Below are positions 6,852 to 14,554 of a stretch of 16,597 bases of DNA, piece after piece (the first letter of the stretch is position 1; the number at the start of each line of letters is the position of its first letter). The notes under the pieces were generated by a model that searched no databases, was not told the origin of the DNA, and saw nothing but the letters and a program-made list of their open reading frames with translations. The translations under genes and the position numbers were made by a program. This DNA is from JAAYXU01 sp050942555. GTDB lineage: Bacteria; Bacillota; Clostridia; Christensenellales; UMGS416. Location: the NCBI GenBank assembly GCA_050942555.1, contig JBMNNN010000024.1, forward strand, positions 1 through 16,597, in the 5' to 3' direction.

Positions 6852-7778
6852 ATGTTCCGCGGATTTTTCAACCGGATGTATTACGGAAAGGGTGACAAGC
6901 CCGATCTGACGCCCGAGGATATGGCGCAGAATAAATTCCAGCTATTCTTCGAGGTGATGGGGGTTCAGTGGTGGAACATGATCAAGCTGAACCTCATTGT
7001 GGTGCTGTTCGCGCTTCCGGCCATGCTGTGGACGGGAATTAACCTGCAGGGCATCACCGCAATTCTGACCGAAGCGGGGGAGGCAGTCACATCCGAGACG
7101 GCTGGCAAGATCACGTCGCTGCTTTTCTACTATATCATCGGGCTTGTTCCGTGCCTTATCATACTGGCGCCCGGGCTGGCTGCGATGGCGGGCATTTGCC
7201 GCAAATGGGCGCGCGACGAGCATGTCTGGCTGTTGGCGGACTTTAAGGACTACCTGAAGGTCAACTGGAAGCAGTCGATGGGCCTGATGACGGTCAACGG
7301 ACTGCTGCTCGTACTTTTTGTGTGGAGTTACTGGCTCTACGGGCAGGCGCTTGCCGCTTCGCCCCAGCTTTTCATGATGGCGATGCGGATGCTGATGACC
7401 GTGATCGCGGTATTCTACGCGCTGTCGATGCTGTACATGATGCCGATGCTCGTAACCTACAAGCTGCGCATACGCGATATTATCCGCAACAGCATACTGC
7501 TGGCCATCGCGCGGCTGCATTTCACGGTGCTTTTCAATCTGCTCATACTGCTGCCCCTCATACTGCTGGGTTTGCTGTCGTTATTGTGGCAGTACGGCAC
7601 CCTCATACTCCTGGGATACTACCTGGTATTCGGCGCGGCCTTCGGAGGCTACATCGCGGCTGCCTACACGAACGCGACGTTCGACCGCTTTTTCCAGCAG
7701 CCAGGCGAGCAGAACGGGTCTGACGGGCGGCGCGGTGCGGAGACCGTGGAGGCGCTGGATCCCGAGGAGCGGATATAG
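6852..7778 (+). CDS. YesL/DUF624-family integral membrane protein
   Basis: This 308-residue membrane protein has about six helices (roughly 43-65, 110-133, 160-180, 190-215, 225-250 and 253-280). It opens with a soluble stretch containing YYGKGDKPDLTPEDM, and the pattern of N-Y-KGD followed by membrane segments fits the YesL/DUF624 family. That family is often found near carbohydrate-uptake genes in Firmicutes, but no transporter partner is present here. The C-terminal ~25 residues are acidic and polar. The ATG at 6852 is chosen over the out-of-frame ATG at 6845 because AGGAG (6838-6842) stands 9 bases before it. The molecular role is unknown. The family call is by eye and moderately sure. 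Confidence 0.7.
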   Translation: MFRGFFNRMYYGKGDKPDLTPEDMAQNKFQLFFEVMGVQWWNMIKLNLIVVLFALPAMLWTGINLQGITAILTEAGEAVTSETAGKITSLLFYYIIGLVPCLIILAPGLAAMAGICRKWARDEHVWLLADFKDYLKVNWKQSMGLMTVNGLLLVLFVWSYWLYGQALAASPQLFMMAMRMLMTVIAVFYALSMLYMMPMLVTYKLRIRDIIRNSILLAIARLHFTVLFNLLILLPLILLGLLSLLWQYGTLILLGYYLVFGAAFGGYIAAAYTNATFDRFFQQPGEQNGSDGRRGAETVEALDPEERI

Positions 7779-7825
7779 ATATGAAGCGTCCTGTCGCTTT
7801 CGGCTTGCGAAATTACGCGCAGGGC

Positions 7826-7855
7826 GTATGAAAATCCGTTATCTTTTCCATACTG
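7826..7855 (+). promoter_or_regulatory. Possible sigma-G/sigma-F forespore promoter of the spore protein gene
   Basis: GTATG (7826-7830) fits the -35 consensus GHATR, and CATACTG (7849-7855) fits 6 of 7 positions of the -10 consensus CATNNTA, with an 18-base spacer. Spore protein genes of this class are transcribed by these sigma factors in the forespore. Against it, the predicted start near 7862 falls at the ribosome site, leaving an unusually short leader. Confidence 0.35.
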
Positions 7856-7872
7856 TGGAAGAGGTGATGGAT

Positions 7873-8070
7873 ATGGCGAAGAATAAGAAAAAGAAGGATA
7901 AACAGCCCACGCTGGAAGACCTGCTCAAGTACGAGATCGCGACCGATCTGGGCCTGGCCGAGAAGGTGGACCGCGAGGGATGGGGTGGACTCACCGCGCA
8001 GGAAACCGGCCGCATCGGTGGCATGCTGTCCAGCAGGCGGCGCGAAAAGGGGAAGAACGGGGAGGCGTGA
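7873..8070 (+). CDS. Alpha/beta-type small acid-soluble spore protein
   Basis: This 65-residue protein has a lysine-rich start (KNKKKKDK), then LLKYEIATDLGL (17-28) and VDREGWGGLTAQETGRIGG (32-50). The YEIA stretch resembles the germination protease cleavage site of these proteins. The GWGGL and GRIGGM portion resembles the second DNA-binding helix of the SspF-like clostridial subgroup. Such proteins coat spore DNA in the forespore, protect it from UV and heat, and feed amino acids to the germinating cell. The second ATG (7873) is preferred over the one at 7867 because the site GAAGAGG stands about 8 bases before it. The methyltransferase gene starts one base after its stop. It is the best evidence here for an endospore former. 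Confidence 0.82.
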   Translation: MAKNKKKKDKQPTLEDLLKYEIATDLGLAEKVDREGWGGLTAQETGRIGGMLSSRRREKGKNGEA

Positions 8071-8071
8071 C

Positions 8072-8854
8072 ATGCAGCCTTACTCCGCGCTGGCGCGGAT
8101 CTATGACGAATGGATGGCCCACCTTGATTACGATCGGTGGGCCGATTATTTGTGTTCGCTTATGCGCGAGAACGGCGTGCCGCCCGGCGCGGCGGTCGTG
8201 GATCTGGCCTGCGGCACGGGCCTGATCGCGCTGCGTCTGGCGCGCAGGGGTTTCCGGGTCACCGGCATTGACCGCTCGGAGGAAATGCTGACCCAGGCGT
8301 CCCACAAGGCGTCCCGGGAAGGGCTTTCGGTGAACTGGGGGATGATGGATATGCGCGACTTTCGCATTCACCGGCCCGCCGACTGTGTGGTATGCGCCTG
8401 CGACGGGGTGAACTACCTTACGTCCATCCCCGATGTGGATCGGTGCTTTTTCGCGGTGGCGAAGGCGCTCCGCCCGGGCGGGCTGTTTCTGTTCGACATC
8501 AGCAGCCGGGACAAGCTGCTTGCCATGGACCGGCAGTTCTATGGGCAGGAGACTGACAGCGCGGCCTGCCTCTGGCAGAACCGATACGATCCGCGCACCC
8601 GCGTGCTTACGATGGATCTCACGTTTTTCATCGAACGGGAGGACGGCCTGTATGAGCGGGCGGCCGAGACGCACCGGCAGCGGGTGCACGAGACGCGGGA
8701 GCTGACCGACGCGCTGGAGCGGGCGGGATTTCGCACCGTATCGGTCCTGGAAGCATTCACCCAAATGCCCCCGGAGCGGCCGTCGCAGCGGATCCAGTTC
8801 GCTGCGCGAAAAACAGCCTGCGGAACCTGTGAATCTTTCTTGCCATATGAATAG
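8072..8854 (+). CDS. Class I SAM-dependent methyltransferase
   Basis: This is a 260-residue Rossmann methyltransferase. Motif I is VVDLACGTGL (42-51), the acidic end of strand 2 is GIDRSEEM (65-72), DMRDF (93-97) follows, and the post-motif LRPGGLFLFDI (133-143) is clear. The N-terminal YSALARIYDEWM (4-15) is typical of the small-molecule methyltransferase group. The substrate is unknown. The ATG at 8072 is chosen because GGAGG (8061-8065) lies 6 bases before it; the open frame extends upstream to 7985 but there overlaps the spore protein gene. It begins one base after the spore protein stop, so co-translation is likely, though a housekeeping role via read-through from the YesL-like gene cannot be excluded. 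The promoter of hslO lies over its last codons. Confidence 0.85.
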   Translation: MQPYSALARIYDEWMAHLDYDRWADYLCSLMRENGVPPGAAVVDLACGTGLIALRLARRGFRVTGIDRSEEMLTQASHKASREGLSVNWGMMDMRDFRIHRPADCVVCACDGVNYLTSIPDVDRCFFAVAKALRPGGLFLFDISSRDKLLAMDRQFYGQETDSAACLWQNRYDPRTRVLTMDLTFFIEREDGLYERAAETHRQRVHETRELTDALERAGFRTVSVLEAFTQMPPERPSQRIQFAARKTACGTCESFLPYE

Positions 8855-8860
8855 GCAAGA
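8838..8860 (+). repeat. Perfect 7-9-7 inverted repeat overlapping the hslO promoter
   Basis: TCTTGCC (8838-8844) and GGCAAGA (8854-8860) are exact reverse complements separated by 9 bases. The left arm covers most of the -35 box and the right arm ends 3 bases before the -10 box. This is where a repressor operator would sit. The arm-9-arm layout resembles CIRCE, but the sequence is not CIRCE. No T-tract follows, so it is not a terminator. Confidence 0.5.
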
Positions 8861-8869
8861 CGGTATAAT
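8840..8869 (+). promoter_or_regulatory. Sigma-A promoter of hslO and the downstream operon
   Basis: -35 TTGCCA (8840-8845), an 18-base spacer and a perfect -10 TATAAT (8864-8869) are present. The promoter overlaps the methyltransferase 3' end and gives a leader of about 30 bases. Confidence 0.72.
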
Positions 8870-8906
8870 AGTCACAACGAAAGCTGGCTTTGAGAAAAGG
8901 GCATTC

Positions 8907-9815
8907 ATGGACGATATAATACTGAGGGGAACGCTTGGCGAAGCAGACGCGCGCTTCTTCCTGGCATCGACCGGCCGCATGGTGGAGGAAGCGCGGCGCA
9001 CACACGATCTGTCTCCCACGGCCGCCGCGGCGCTGGGGCGGCTCCTGACCGGCGCGGTCGTGATGGGTCTTATGCTGGGCGACGAGAAGCAGACTGTCAC
9101 CGTGTCGGTAAAGGGAGGCGGGCCGGTGGGGACGCTGGTGGCTGTTGCCGACGGGCGCGGGAGCGTAAAGGGATATGCCGGGCATCCGCGGGAGGATCTT
9201 CCGCCCCGTCCCGACGGGAAGCTCGATGTAGGCGGCCTGGTAGGCCGGGACGGTATGCTTACGGTGGTGCGGGAGACCGGAACCGGGGAACCGTATATCG
9301 GGCAGTGCGCGCTTCGCAGCGGGGAGATCGCCGAGGATCTTGCATGGTATTTCGCAAGCTCCGAGCAGCAGCCGTCGCTCGTGTCGATGGGCGTGCTGGC
9401 GGGTCCCGGACCCATCGTGCTCGCTGCGGGCGGGCTGTTCATACAGCCGCTGCCCGGATGCTCCGACGCGCTGCTGGATACGCTGGAGTCGCGCGCGTCC
9501 GAGATGAGCGATATAAGCCGCCTGCTGGCCGAATGTGAGGACGGGGAGCGGCTGACCGGGGGTCTGTTCCGCGATATCCCTTGGCAGGTGCATGAGCGGA
9601 TAAAACCGGAGTTTCGCTGTGACTGCAGCCCGGAGCGCGCGGAGCGCGCCCTCGTGGCGCTGGGGCAGCAGGCGCTTTCGGAGATGCGATCGCGCGGGGA
9701 GCCCGCCCGGGTTAACTGCCATTTCTGCGGCGCACAGTATACGATTGAACCTGACCGTTTGGCCAGGCTTGTGTCCCTGAGCGGGACGGAGGATGACAAA
9801 GAAGGTGGCCAGTAA
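8907..9815 (+). CDS. hslO: Hsp33 redox-regulated chaperone
   Basis: This 302-residue protein is a normal-length Hsp33, a cytosolic holdase. It is activated when oxidative stress forms disulfides between its zinc-binding cysteines and releases the zinc. The zinc site is intact: FRCDC (C238, C240) and VNCHFC (C271, C274), the CxC...CxxC signature. The N-terminal core begins MDDIILRGTLG and carries the family stretches LLTGAVVMGLML (46-57) and SVKGYAGHP (86-94). The ATG at 8907 is preferred over a GTG at 8829. It matches the family N-terminus, has AAAAGGG 5 bases upstream, and the GTG would lie upstream of the -10 box. It is followed by an overlapping TPR gene. Confidence 0.95.
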   Translation: MDDIILRGTLGEADARFFLASTGRMVEEARRTHDLSPTAAAALGRLLTGAVVMGLMLGDEKQTVTVSVKGGGPVGTLVAVADGRGSVKGYAGHPREDLPPRPDGKLDVGGLVGRDGMLTVVRETGTGEPYIGQCALRSGEIAEDLAWYFASSEQQPSLVSMGVLAGPGPIVLAAGGLFIQPLPGCSDALLDTLESRASEMSDISRLLAECEDGERLTGGLFRDIPWQVHERIKPEFRCDCSPERAERALVALGQQALSEMRSRGEPARVNCHFCGAQYTIEPDRLARLVSLSGTEDDKEGGQ

Positions 9816-11517
9816 GCCGATAAAGAACAAAGAAGTACTGCCCTTCCATCAGACCGGGGAGTTTCATTATCGCTGGGCTATGCGCTATCTGGACGAGGAT
9901 AACGTGCCACATGCGCTTCACCATCTGTGGCAGGCTGTGGAGCTCAATCCCGATAACATGAACTACAACCTCGAGCTTGCCAGCCTCCTGTCAGAAATGC
10001 GCCGCTACGACGAATCCAACGAGATACTCCTTCTGATGATGCAGCGGGAGGAAGCGCCCGGCGAATGCTACTATGGTATCGGCTGCAATTTCTGGGGGCA
10101 GGGCGATATGCGTAACGCCACCGAAAGCCTGGAGCAGTATCTCAACCACGATCCCGAGGGCGACTATATCGAGGACGCGATCGTCATACTCGATCATATC
10201 GAGGAAAGCCAGCAAAAGCGGCTGCGTCCGGTCGGACCGGCCTATGAACTGGATTGCATGCGCGAACGCGCACAGGAGGGGAGCCGGCTGCTGCTGGCGG
10301 GGGAGTTCCGCAAAGCGATCGATACGCTGGAGGAGGTAACGCTTCCGGGGGACGAGGGGCTGATCAGCCAAAACAACCTGGCGCTGGCTTATTTCTACGA
10401 CGGGCAGACCAGCAAAGCGATCATGCTGGTGCGCGACCTGCTGGACCGGCAGCCGCGCCATGTGTACTCGCTGTGCAATCTGGCGCTCTTTACGTTCCGG
10501 TCGGATCCCATGATGGCGCGGGAGGCCATCGGGAAGGCCGAGAAAGAGGTCGGCAGGGACGCGTTTCTCAGCTACCGGGTCGGCGCGGTGCTCTGCGAGA
10601 TGGGCGAGCACGAACGGGCCCGCCGCGCGATGGAGATCGTCGCCGCGCAACATCCGTATGAGATAAAGATACAGCACTACTACGCGCTGACCTGCTACAA
10701 CAGCGGCGAGTATAAAAGAGCGTCGGCGCTGTGGGAGCAGCTGCACAGGATGTATCCCGAAAGTTCGATGATCACCTGGTACGGAAGCGTGGCGGCAGCC
10801 CGCCTGCGCGGCGAGGATGCGCCCGGCGAGCTGCCCTACAGCATGCAGGTTCCGATAGACGAGATGATCCGGCGTATCCGCACAATCGGCGTGCGGCTGC
10901 AGGAGAGCCGTTCGATCCGGGAGCTCCGGAAGGATGAGGAGTTCCGCAAGCTGCTCATATGGGGACTGTCGCTGCGGGAGTCGCGCCTGCGGCGCGTGAT
11001 GCTTCAGATGCTGGTGGCCACGGGAGGAGCCAAAAACGAGCGGGTGCTCCGCAGGCTGCTGCTCAACAGGAACGAGACCGACGAGTTCAAGCACGAGATT
11101 CTGCTAGGCCTTAAGGTAATGAATGCCCGGCAGCCGTTTCTCGCGATCATGAACGGGAATATCGTGCAGGTCTGCGTACAGGTGCACAAGCCTGGCTTCA
11201 ATACGCTGGCCGAAGGGTATCATGAGGTGATCCGGCTCCTCCGGCACCGGATGGACGGCTGGATGCCCTCCTGCACCGACGACGCGATATCCCTGTGGAA
11301 CCGCTTCCTGCTCAGGCTCATCAGCCGCGGGAAGCCGCCCAGGCTGAAAAAACCCGCGATCTGGGCCGCCGCGGTTCATTTCTGCACGGCGGTCGACCGC
11401 GGAAAGAGCTTTGCTGTCGGTACGCTGGCCCGCCGCTACGGTGTGCGCCCTGGTTCGGTGGCACGCTGTGTGCGAAGGATACGCAATGTCATGAAGGATT
11501 CAAAGAAGGATGGATAG
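9793..11517 (+). CDS. TPR-repeat protein with C-terminal helix-turn-helix-like segment
   Basis: This is a 574-residue soluble protein without signal peptide or membrane segments. Tetratricopeptide-like helical pairs are visible at about 24-55, 57-89, 91-124, 158-189, 190-223, 256-289 and 291-324. A helical region at about 355-470 has a weaker HEAT-like look. Residues ~523-566 (WAAAVHFCTAV, then VGTLARRYGVRPGSV) look like the helix-turn-helix/cyclin-fold segment seen at the end of some SEC-C and plasmid-ORF3-type proteins. TPRs usually scaffold protein complexes, and I do not recognise a named family. The gene overlaps hslO by 23 bases. GGAGG touches the chosen ATG directly, an unusually short spacing, so a GTG at 9805 (12 bases away) is an alternative start. 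Confidence 0.8.
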   Translation: MTKKVASKPIKNKEVLPFHQTGEFHYRWAMRYLDEDNVPHALHHLWQAVELNPDNMNYNLELASLLSEMRRYDESNEILLLMMQREEAPGECYYGIGCNFWGQGDMRNATESLEQYLNHDPEGDYIEDAIVILDHIEESQQKRLRPVGPAYELDCMRERAQEGSRLLLAGEFRKAIDTLEEVTLPGDEGLISQNNLALAYFYDGQTSKAIMLVRDLLDRQPRHVYSLCNLALFTFRSDPMMAREAIGKAEKEVGRDAFLSYRVGAVLCEMGEHERARRAMEIVAAQHPYEIKIQHYYALTCYNSGEYKRASALWEQLHRMYPESSMITWYGSVAAARLRGEDAPGELPYSMQVPIDEMIRRIRTIGVRLQESRSIRELRKDEEFRKLLIWGLSLRESRLRRVMLQMLVATGGAKNERVLRRLLLNRNETDEFKHEILLGLKVMNARQPFLAIMNGNIVQVCVQVHKPGFNTLAEGYHEVIRLLRHRMDGWMPSCTDDAISLWNRFLLRLISRGKPPRLKKPAIWAAAVHFCTAVDRGKSFAVGTLARRYGVRPGSVARCVRRIRNVMKDSKKDG

Positions 11518-11522
11518 CATTG
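11506..11522 (+). promoter_or_regulatory. Ribosome site and TTG start of the HEAT-like gene
   Basis: AAGGA (11506-11510) stands 9 bases before a TTG (11520-11522), 2 bases after the preceding stop. No ATG or GTG with a ribosome site fits the reading frame nearby, so a TTG start is proposed. Confidence 0.65.
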
Positions 11523-12365
11523 GAGCACAGGCTCATCGATTTTGACGGGCAGTTTCAGAAACATCTGAGTACGTGGATGCAGGAATGCCGCGGTCAGTAT
11601 GAGACGATCGAGGATATGGAGAAAGACATGCCGTCGGTGTACGGCAAATGGATGCTGCAGCCCGCAGGCTGGCTGGAGGGCGCCACACCGGCGGAGTTTT
11701 TTTACCGGTACGACGATCCCGTGCTGCTCGTCGGCTGGATGATCGCGTATATGGCATCGAGCACGGGCCTTCCCGATCCGCTGTTCGACCGCATTTCCTC
11801 GCTGGGCCTTAAGGCCGAGGCGCCGCTGCTGAGCGTGCTGCGGGACGAGATCCCGCTGCCTGACTCTTGCGACCGCCGGGGCGTCAAGAGCGTCGTGATC
11901 AATCTCCTCAATGAAATCCAGTCCACCGCGCCGCTTCACGACTATATCGAGCTCATCGTATCGGGGGAGGACAGCGAACTGGCTGAGGTTGCGTGCGACG
12001 CGCTGTCGGTCATAGGTCGGTGCATCGTCGAGCCGATACTGGCTGCCCTTGACCGCCCGATGAACCAGGAGGCGCTGGAAAGCCTGGTGGACGTTCTCTC
12101 AAACCATCCGGGAGACGCGCGCATACTGGGCTGGCTCATCTGCCTTTTCGAGACGAGTCCCAGGAAAGCGCTGTTCGCATCGGACCTTGGAAAGTACGGC
12201 GACGAGGCTGCGCTTCCGGCGCTCATGCGCGCCCAGAGCGACCCGGGCATCAGTTATCTCGACTACATCGAGATCAGGAACGCGATCGAGCAGCTTGGCG
12301 GAGAGCCCGAGCCCGAGCGCGATTTTTCGGGAGACCCGTACTACGAATCGCTAAAAGGGGTATAA
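11520..12365 (+). CDS. HEAT-like helical repeat protein, TTG start
   Basis: This acidic, helix-rich protein of 281 residues has no recognised catalytic motif. Repeating helical pairs with HEAT-like spacing are visible from about residue 60 onward. Examples are the stretches around ISSLGLKAEAPLLSVL, LAEVACDALSVIGRCIVEPIL and FASDLGKYGDEAALPALM. Such repeats normally bind other proteins. A TTG start is chosen on its ribosome site spacing. The open frame extends further upstream, but there it overlaps the TPR gene. The gene is separated by 2 bases from the TPR gene and by 1 base from the HD gene, so all three are probably made from one message. I do not know its function; an adaptor role with its two neighbours is an inference. 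Confidence 0.7.
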   Translation: MEHRLIDFDGQFQKHLSTWMQECRGQYETIEDMEKDMPSVYGKWMLQPAGWLEGATPAEFFYRYDDPVLLVGWMIAYMASSTGLPDPLFDRISSLGLKAEAPLLSVLRDEIPLPDSCDRRGVKSVVINLLNEIQSTAPLHDYIELIVSGEDSELAEVACDALSVIGRCIVEPILAALDRPMNQEALESLVDVLSNHPGDARILGWLICLFETSPRKALFASDLGKYGDEAALPALMRAQSDPGISYLDYIEIRNAIEQLGGEPEPERDFSGDPYYESLKGV

Positions 12366-12366
12366 G

Positions 12367-13086
12367 ATGGAGAATTCGGTATCACTGAAGGAGATACGCA
12401 CCAACGAAAAAATCAGGATTCTAATCGACACTGCCAACCATGTCCTCGAAAGGGTAGGCTACACCGAGCACGGTACGCGCCACGTCGGGTACGTAAGCCG
12501 CGCGGCCGCCAGCATACTGGAGAAGCTCGGGTACCCGGAGCGCACCGTGGAGCTGGCCGCCATCGCCGGCTGGGTTCACGATGTGGGAAACGCGATCAAC
12601 AGGAAAAACCACGGCATGACCGGGGCGCTGCTGATGCTGCCCGTTTTGCAGGAAATGGGCATGCACATGGATGAAATCGCACCCATTCTGTCGGCGATCG
12701 GGAACCACGAGGAAGAAACGGGAGTGCCGGTCAGTGAAATATCAGCGGCGCTCATCATCGCCGACAAGAGCGACGCGAACCGGACGCGGGTACGCAAGGG
12801 GAAGTACGATCCCTACGACATCCACGACAGAGTCAACTACGCGATCAAAAAGAACTGGATAGAGGTAAACGCCGCCAGGAAAATAATACGATTCGGGATA
12901 CAGATGGATTCCACCTCGTCGGTCATGGAGTTCATGCAGATCTATCTGTCGCGCATGCGCATGTGCGAGAAGGCTGCCGCGTTCCTCGGATGCAGCTTCG
13001 AGATCGTCATCAACGGCACGGCGATCAACAACCAGTCCCCGCGCATCGGGGATATCGCTGAGAACCAAAGCGACGTCATTACGTGA
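12367..13086 (+). CDS. HD-domain phosphohydrolase
   Basis: This is a 239-residue HD-superfamily protein with the metal ligands in order: H39 (RHVGYVS), the HD pair H71-D72 (WVHDVGN), H82 (NHGMTGA), H114 (IGNHEEE) and D133 (IADKSD). The extra histidines resemble the longer HD families that act on nucleotides or cyclic dinucleotides, but there is no HD-GYP motif and the substrate cannot be told. The C-terminal ~60 residues (about 175-239) have no recognised domain. AGGGG lies 6 bases before the ATG, which follows the HEAT-like stop by one base. As last gene of the hslO operon it ends before a strong hairpin terminator. Confidence 0.85.
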   Translation: MENSVSLKEIRTNEKIRILIDTANHVLERVGYTEHGTRHVGYVSRAAASILEKLGYPERTVELAAIAGWVHDVGNAINRKNHGMTGALLMLPVLQEMGMHMDEIAPILSAIGNHEEETGVPVSEISAALIIADKSDANRTRVRKGKYDPYDIHDRVNYAIKKNWIEVNAARKIIRFGIQMDSTSSVMEFMQIYLSRMRMCEKAAAFLGCSFEIVINGTAINNQSPRIGDIAENQSDVIT

Positions 13087-13176
13087 ACACGATTTCGATT
13101 GGTTGCCGGTATGATTCCGCCCCGGAAGGCGATCGGGGACAATAATATCGGAGAAACGGATACCCAATACGATTAA

Positions 13177-13205
13177 AAAGGCGCGCCCATTGTTGGCGCG
13201 CCTTT
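13177..13205. terminator. Bidirectional terminator between the HD gene and proA
   Basis: A perfect 11-bp stem (AAAGGCGCGCC, 13177-13187, with its complement 13195-13205) closes a 7-nt loop. On the minus strand it ends in TTTTT, a good terminator 21 bases past the proA stop. On the plus strand it ends in TTT and lies about 90 bases past the HD gene. Confidence 0.88.
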
Positions 13206-13225
13206 CGGCTGCGTACAGCAACCCG

Positions 13226-14524
13226 CTAGAGCGGGCAGTCCTCGCCCAGCGCGCGGTGCGTAAACGACATGGAGCCCGACGCGAAGTCCGCGACGATCTG
13301 TCCCGAGCCCAGCAGCTTGTACTTGTAGCTGAGCAGTCCCTCCAACCCGACCGGTCCGCGCGCGTGGAGCTTGCCCGTCGCGATGCCCACCTCCGCGCCG
13401 AATCCGTAGCGGTACCCGTCGGCAAAGCGGGTCGAGCAGTTATAGAATACGCCCGCGCTGTCCACCTCGCGCAGGAAGCGCGCGGCGGCCCCGTCATCTT
13501 CTGTGACGATCGCATCGGTGTGGCTCGAGCCGTGGGTATTGATGTGGCTGATCGCGTCGGCGAGCGAATCCACGACCCTGACCGACAGCACGTAATCAAG
13601 ATACTCGGTATCCCAGTCTTCGTCGGTCGCTTCCTCTACGGGTATGATCCGCATCGTGCGCGGGCAGCCCAGGAGGCGCACCCCTGCGCTGTCCATCGCG
13701 GCCTTCAGGCGGGGCAGGAAAGCTTCGGCGATATCGCTGTGGCACAGCAGCGTTTCGGTGGCATTGCAGACAGCGACGTATTGAGCCTTGCCATCCACCG
13801 CCACCCGGATCGCCATATCGATATCGGCAGCCGCGTCCACATAGGTGTGGCATATGCCGTCGGCGTGCCCCATGACCGGTATGCGGCTGTGCTCCATGAT
13901 ATGGCGGACAAATTCATTGGAGCCCCGGGGTATGATAAGGTCGATGTACCGGTCCATCTTCAGCATTTCGGCCACGTCGGCGCGGCTCTCCATGAGCCCT
14001 GCCCAGCCGTCGGGCATCCCGGCTGCGGCGGCGCCGGCCTTGATCGCCACAAAGAGCGCGCGGTTCGTTTCCCGCGCTTCGCTGCCGCCCTTCAGGAGTA
14101 CGGCGTTGCCCGACTTGAGGCACAGCGCGGCGATCTGCACCAGCGCGTCGGGGCGCGACTCGAATATGACACCGATCGTGCCGATCGGGCAGGTGACGCG
14201 GTACAGGTTGAGCCCGGGCGAAAGCTCGGTGGACAGCGTGGTGCGGCCTACCGGATCGGGCAGCGCGCGCAGCGACGCGATGCCCGAGAGCGCTTCAGCC
14301 ATCTTTTTTTCGTTGAACGCAAGCCGCTTCATGAGCGGCTCGGACAGTCCCTCGCGCCGTCCCCGGTCCATGTCCTCCCGGTTGGCGGCGAGAATGCTCT
14401 CCTGCCGCCTTGACAGCTCACCGGCGACCGCTTCGAGCGCGCGGTCGCGTTCCTGTGCGGACGACGCGGCCAGGCGCAGGGCCGCCTGGTGCGCCAGCGC
14501 TGCGGTTTGTTCGATGTTGTGCAT
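13226..14524 (-). CDS. proA: Gamma-glutamyl phosphate reductase
   Basis: ProA reduces gamma-glutamyl phosphate with NADPH to glutamate semialdehyde, the second step of proline synthesis. The protein has 432 residues, close to the usual ~415. The catalytic cysteine lies in VCNATETLL. Other family stretches are GTIGVIFESRPD, LLKGGSEARETN, STRFADGYRYGFGAEVG and GKLHARGPVGLEGL. AGGAGG is 7 bases before the ATG. proB, its usual partner, is not next to it. The gene follows the VanX-like lipoprotein gene by 30 bases on the same strand, with no promoter or terminator seen between, so it is probably read from the promoter near 15400. It ends at the shared hairpin. Confidence 0.95.
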   Translation of the reverse strand: MHNIEQTAALAHQAALRLAASSAQERDRALEAVAGELSRRQESILAANREDMDRGRREGLSEPLMKRLAFNEKKMAEALSGIASLRALPDPVGRTTLSTELSPGLNLYRVTCPIGTIGVIFESRPDALVQIAALCLKSGNAVLLKGGSEARETNRALFVAIKAGAAAAGMPDGWAGLMESRADVAEMLKMDRYIDLIIPRGSNEFVRHIMEHSRIPVMGHADGICHTYVDAAADIDMAIRVAVDGKAQYVAVCNATETLLCHSDIAEAFLPRLKAAMDSAGVRLLGCPRTMRIIPVEEATDEDWDTEYLDYVLSVRVVDSLADAISHINTHGSSHTDAIVTEDDGAAARFLREVDSAGVFYNCSTRFADGYRYGFGAEVGIATGKLHARGPVGLEGLLSYKYKLLGSGQIVADFASGSMSFTHRALGEDCPL

Positions 14525-14554
14525 CGGGTTTCCTCCTTTGCTTTGACGGCGCTC

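Noticed and set aside
8838..8860. CIRCE element or methyltransferase terminator
   Set aside because: The arms do not match TTAGCACTC/GAGTGCTAA, and no T-tract follows the repeat; it is kept only as a promoter-linked inverted repeat.
8829..8906. Longer hslO start at GTG 8829
   Set aside because: It lies upstream of the -10 box and adds residues absent from the family; ATG 8907 has its own ribosome site and gives the expected N-terminus.
7991..9799. 602-codon open frame on the minus strand across the methyltransferase and hslO
   Set aside because: It is an antisense shadow of GC-rich genes; the translation is low-complexity S/R/P-rich, while the plus strand carries clear family motifs.
13190..14413. 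407-codon plus-strand frame opposite proA
   Set aside because: It is a shadow of proA, begins inside the terminator hairpin, and has no recognisable domain.
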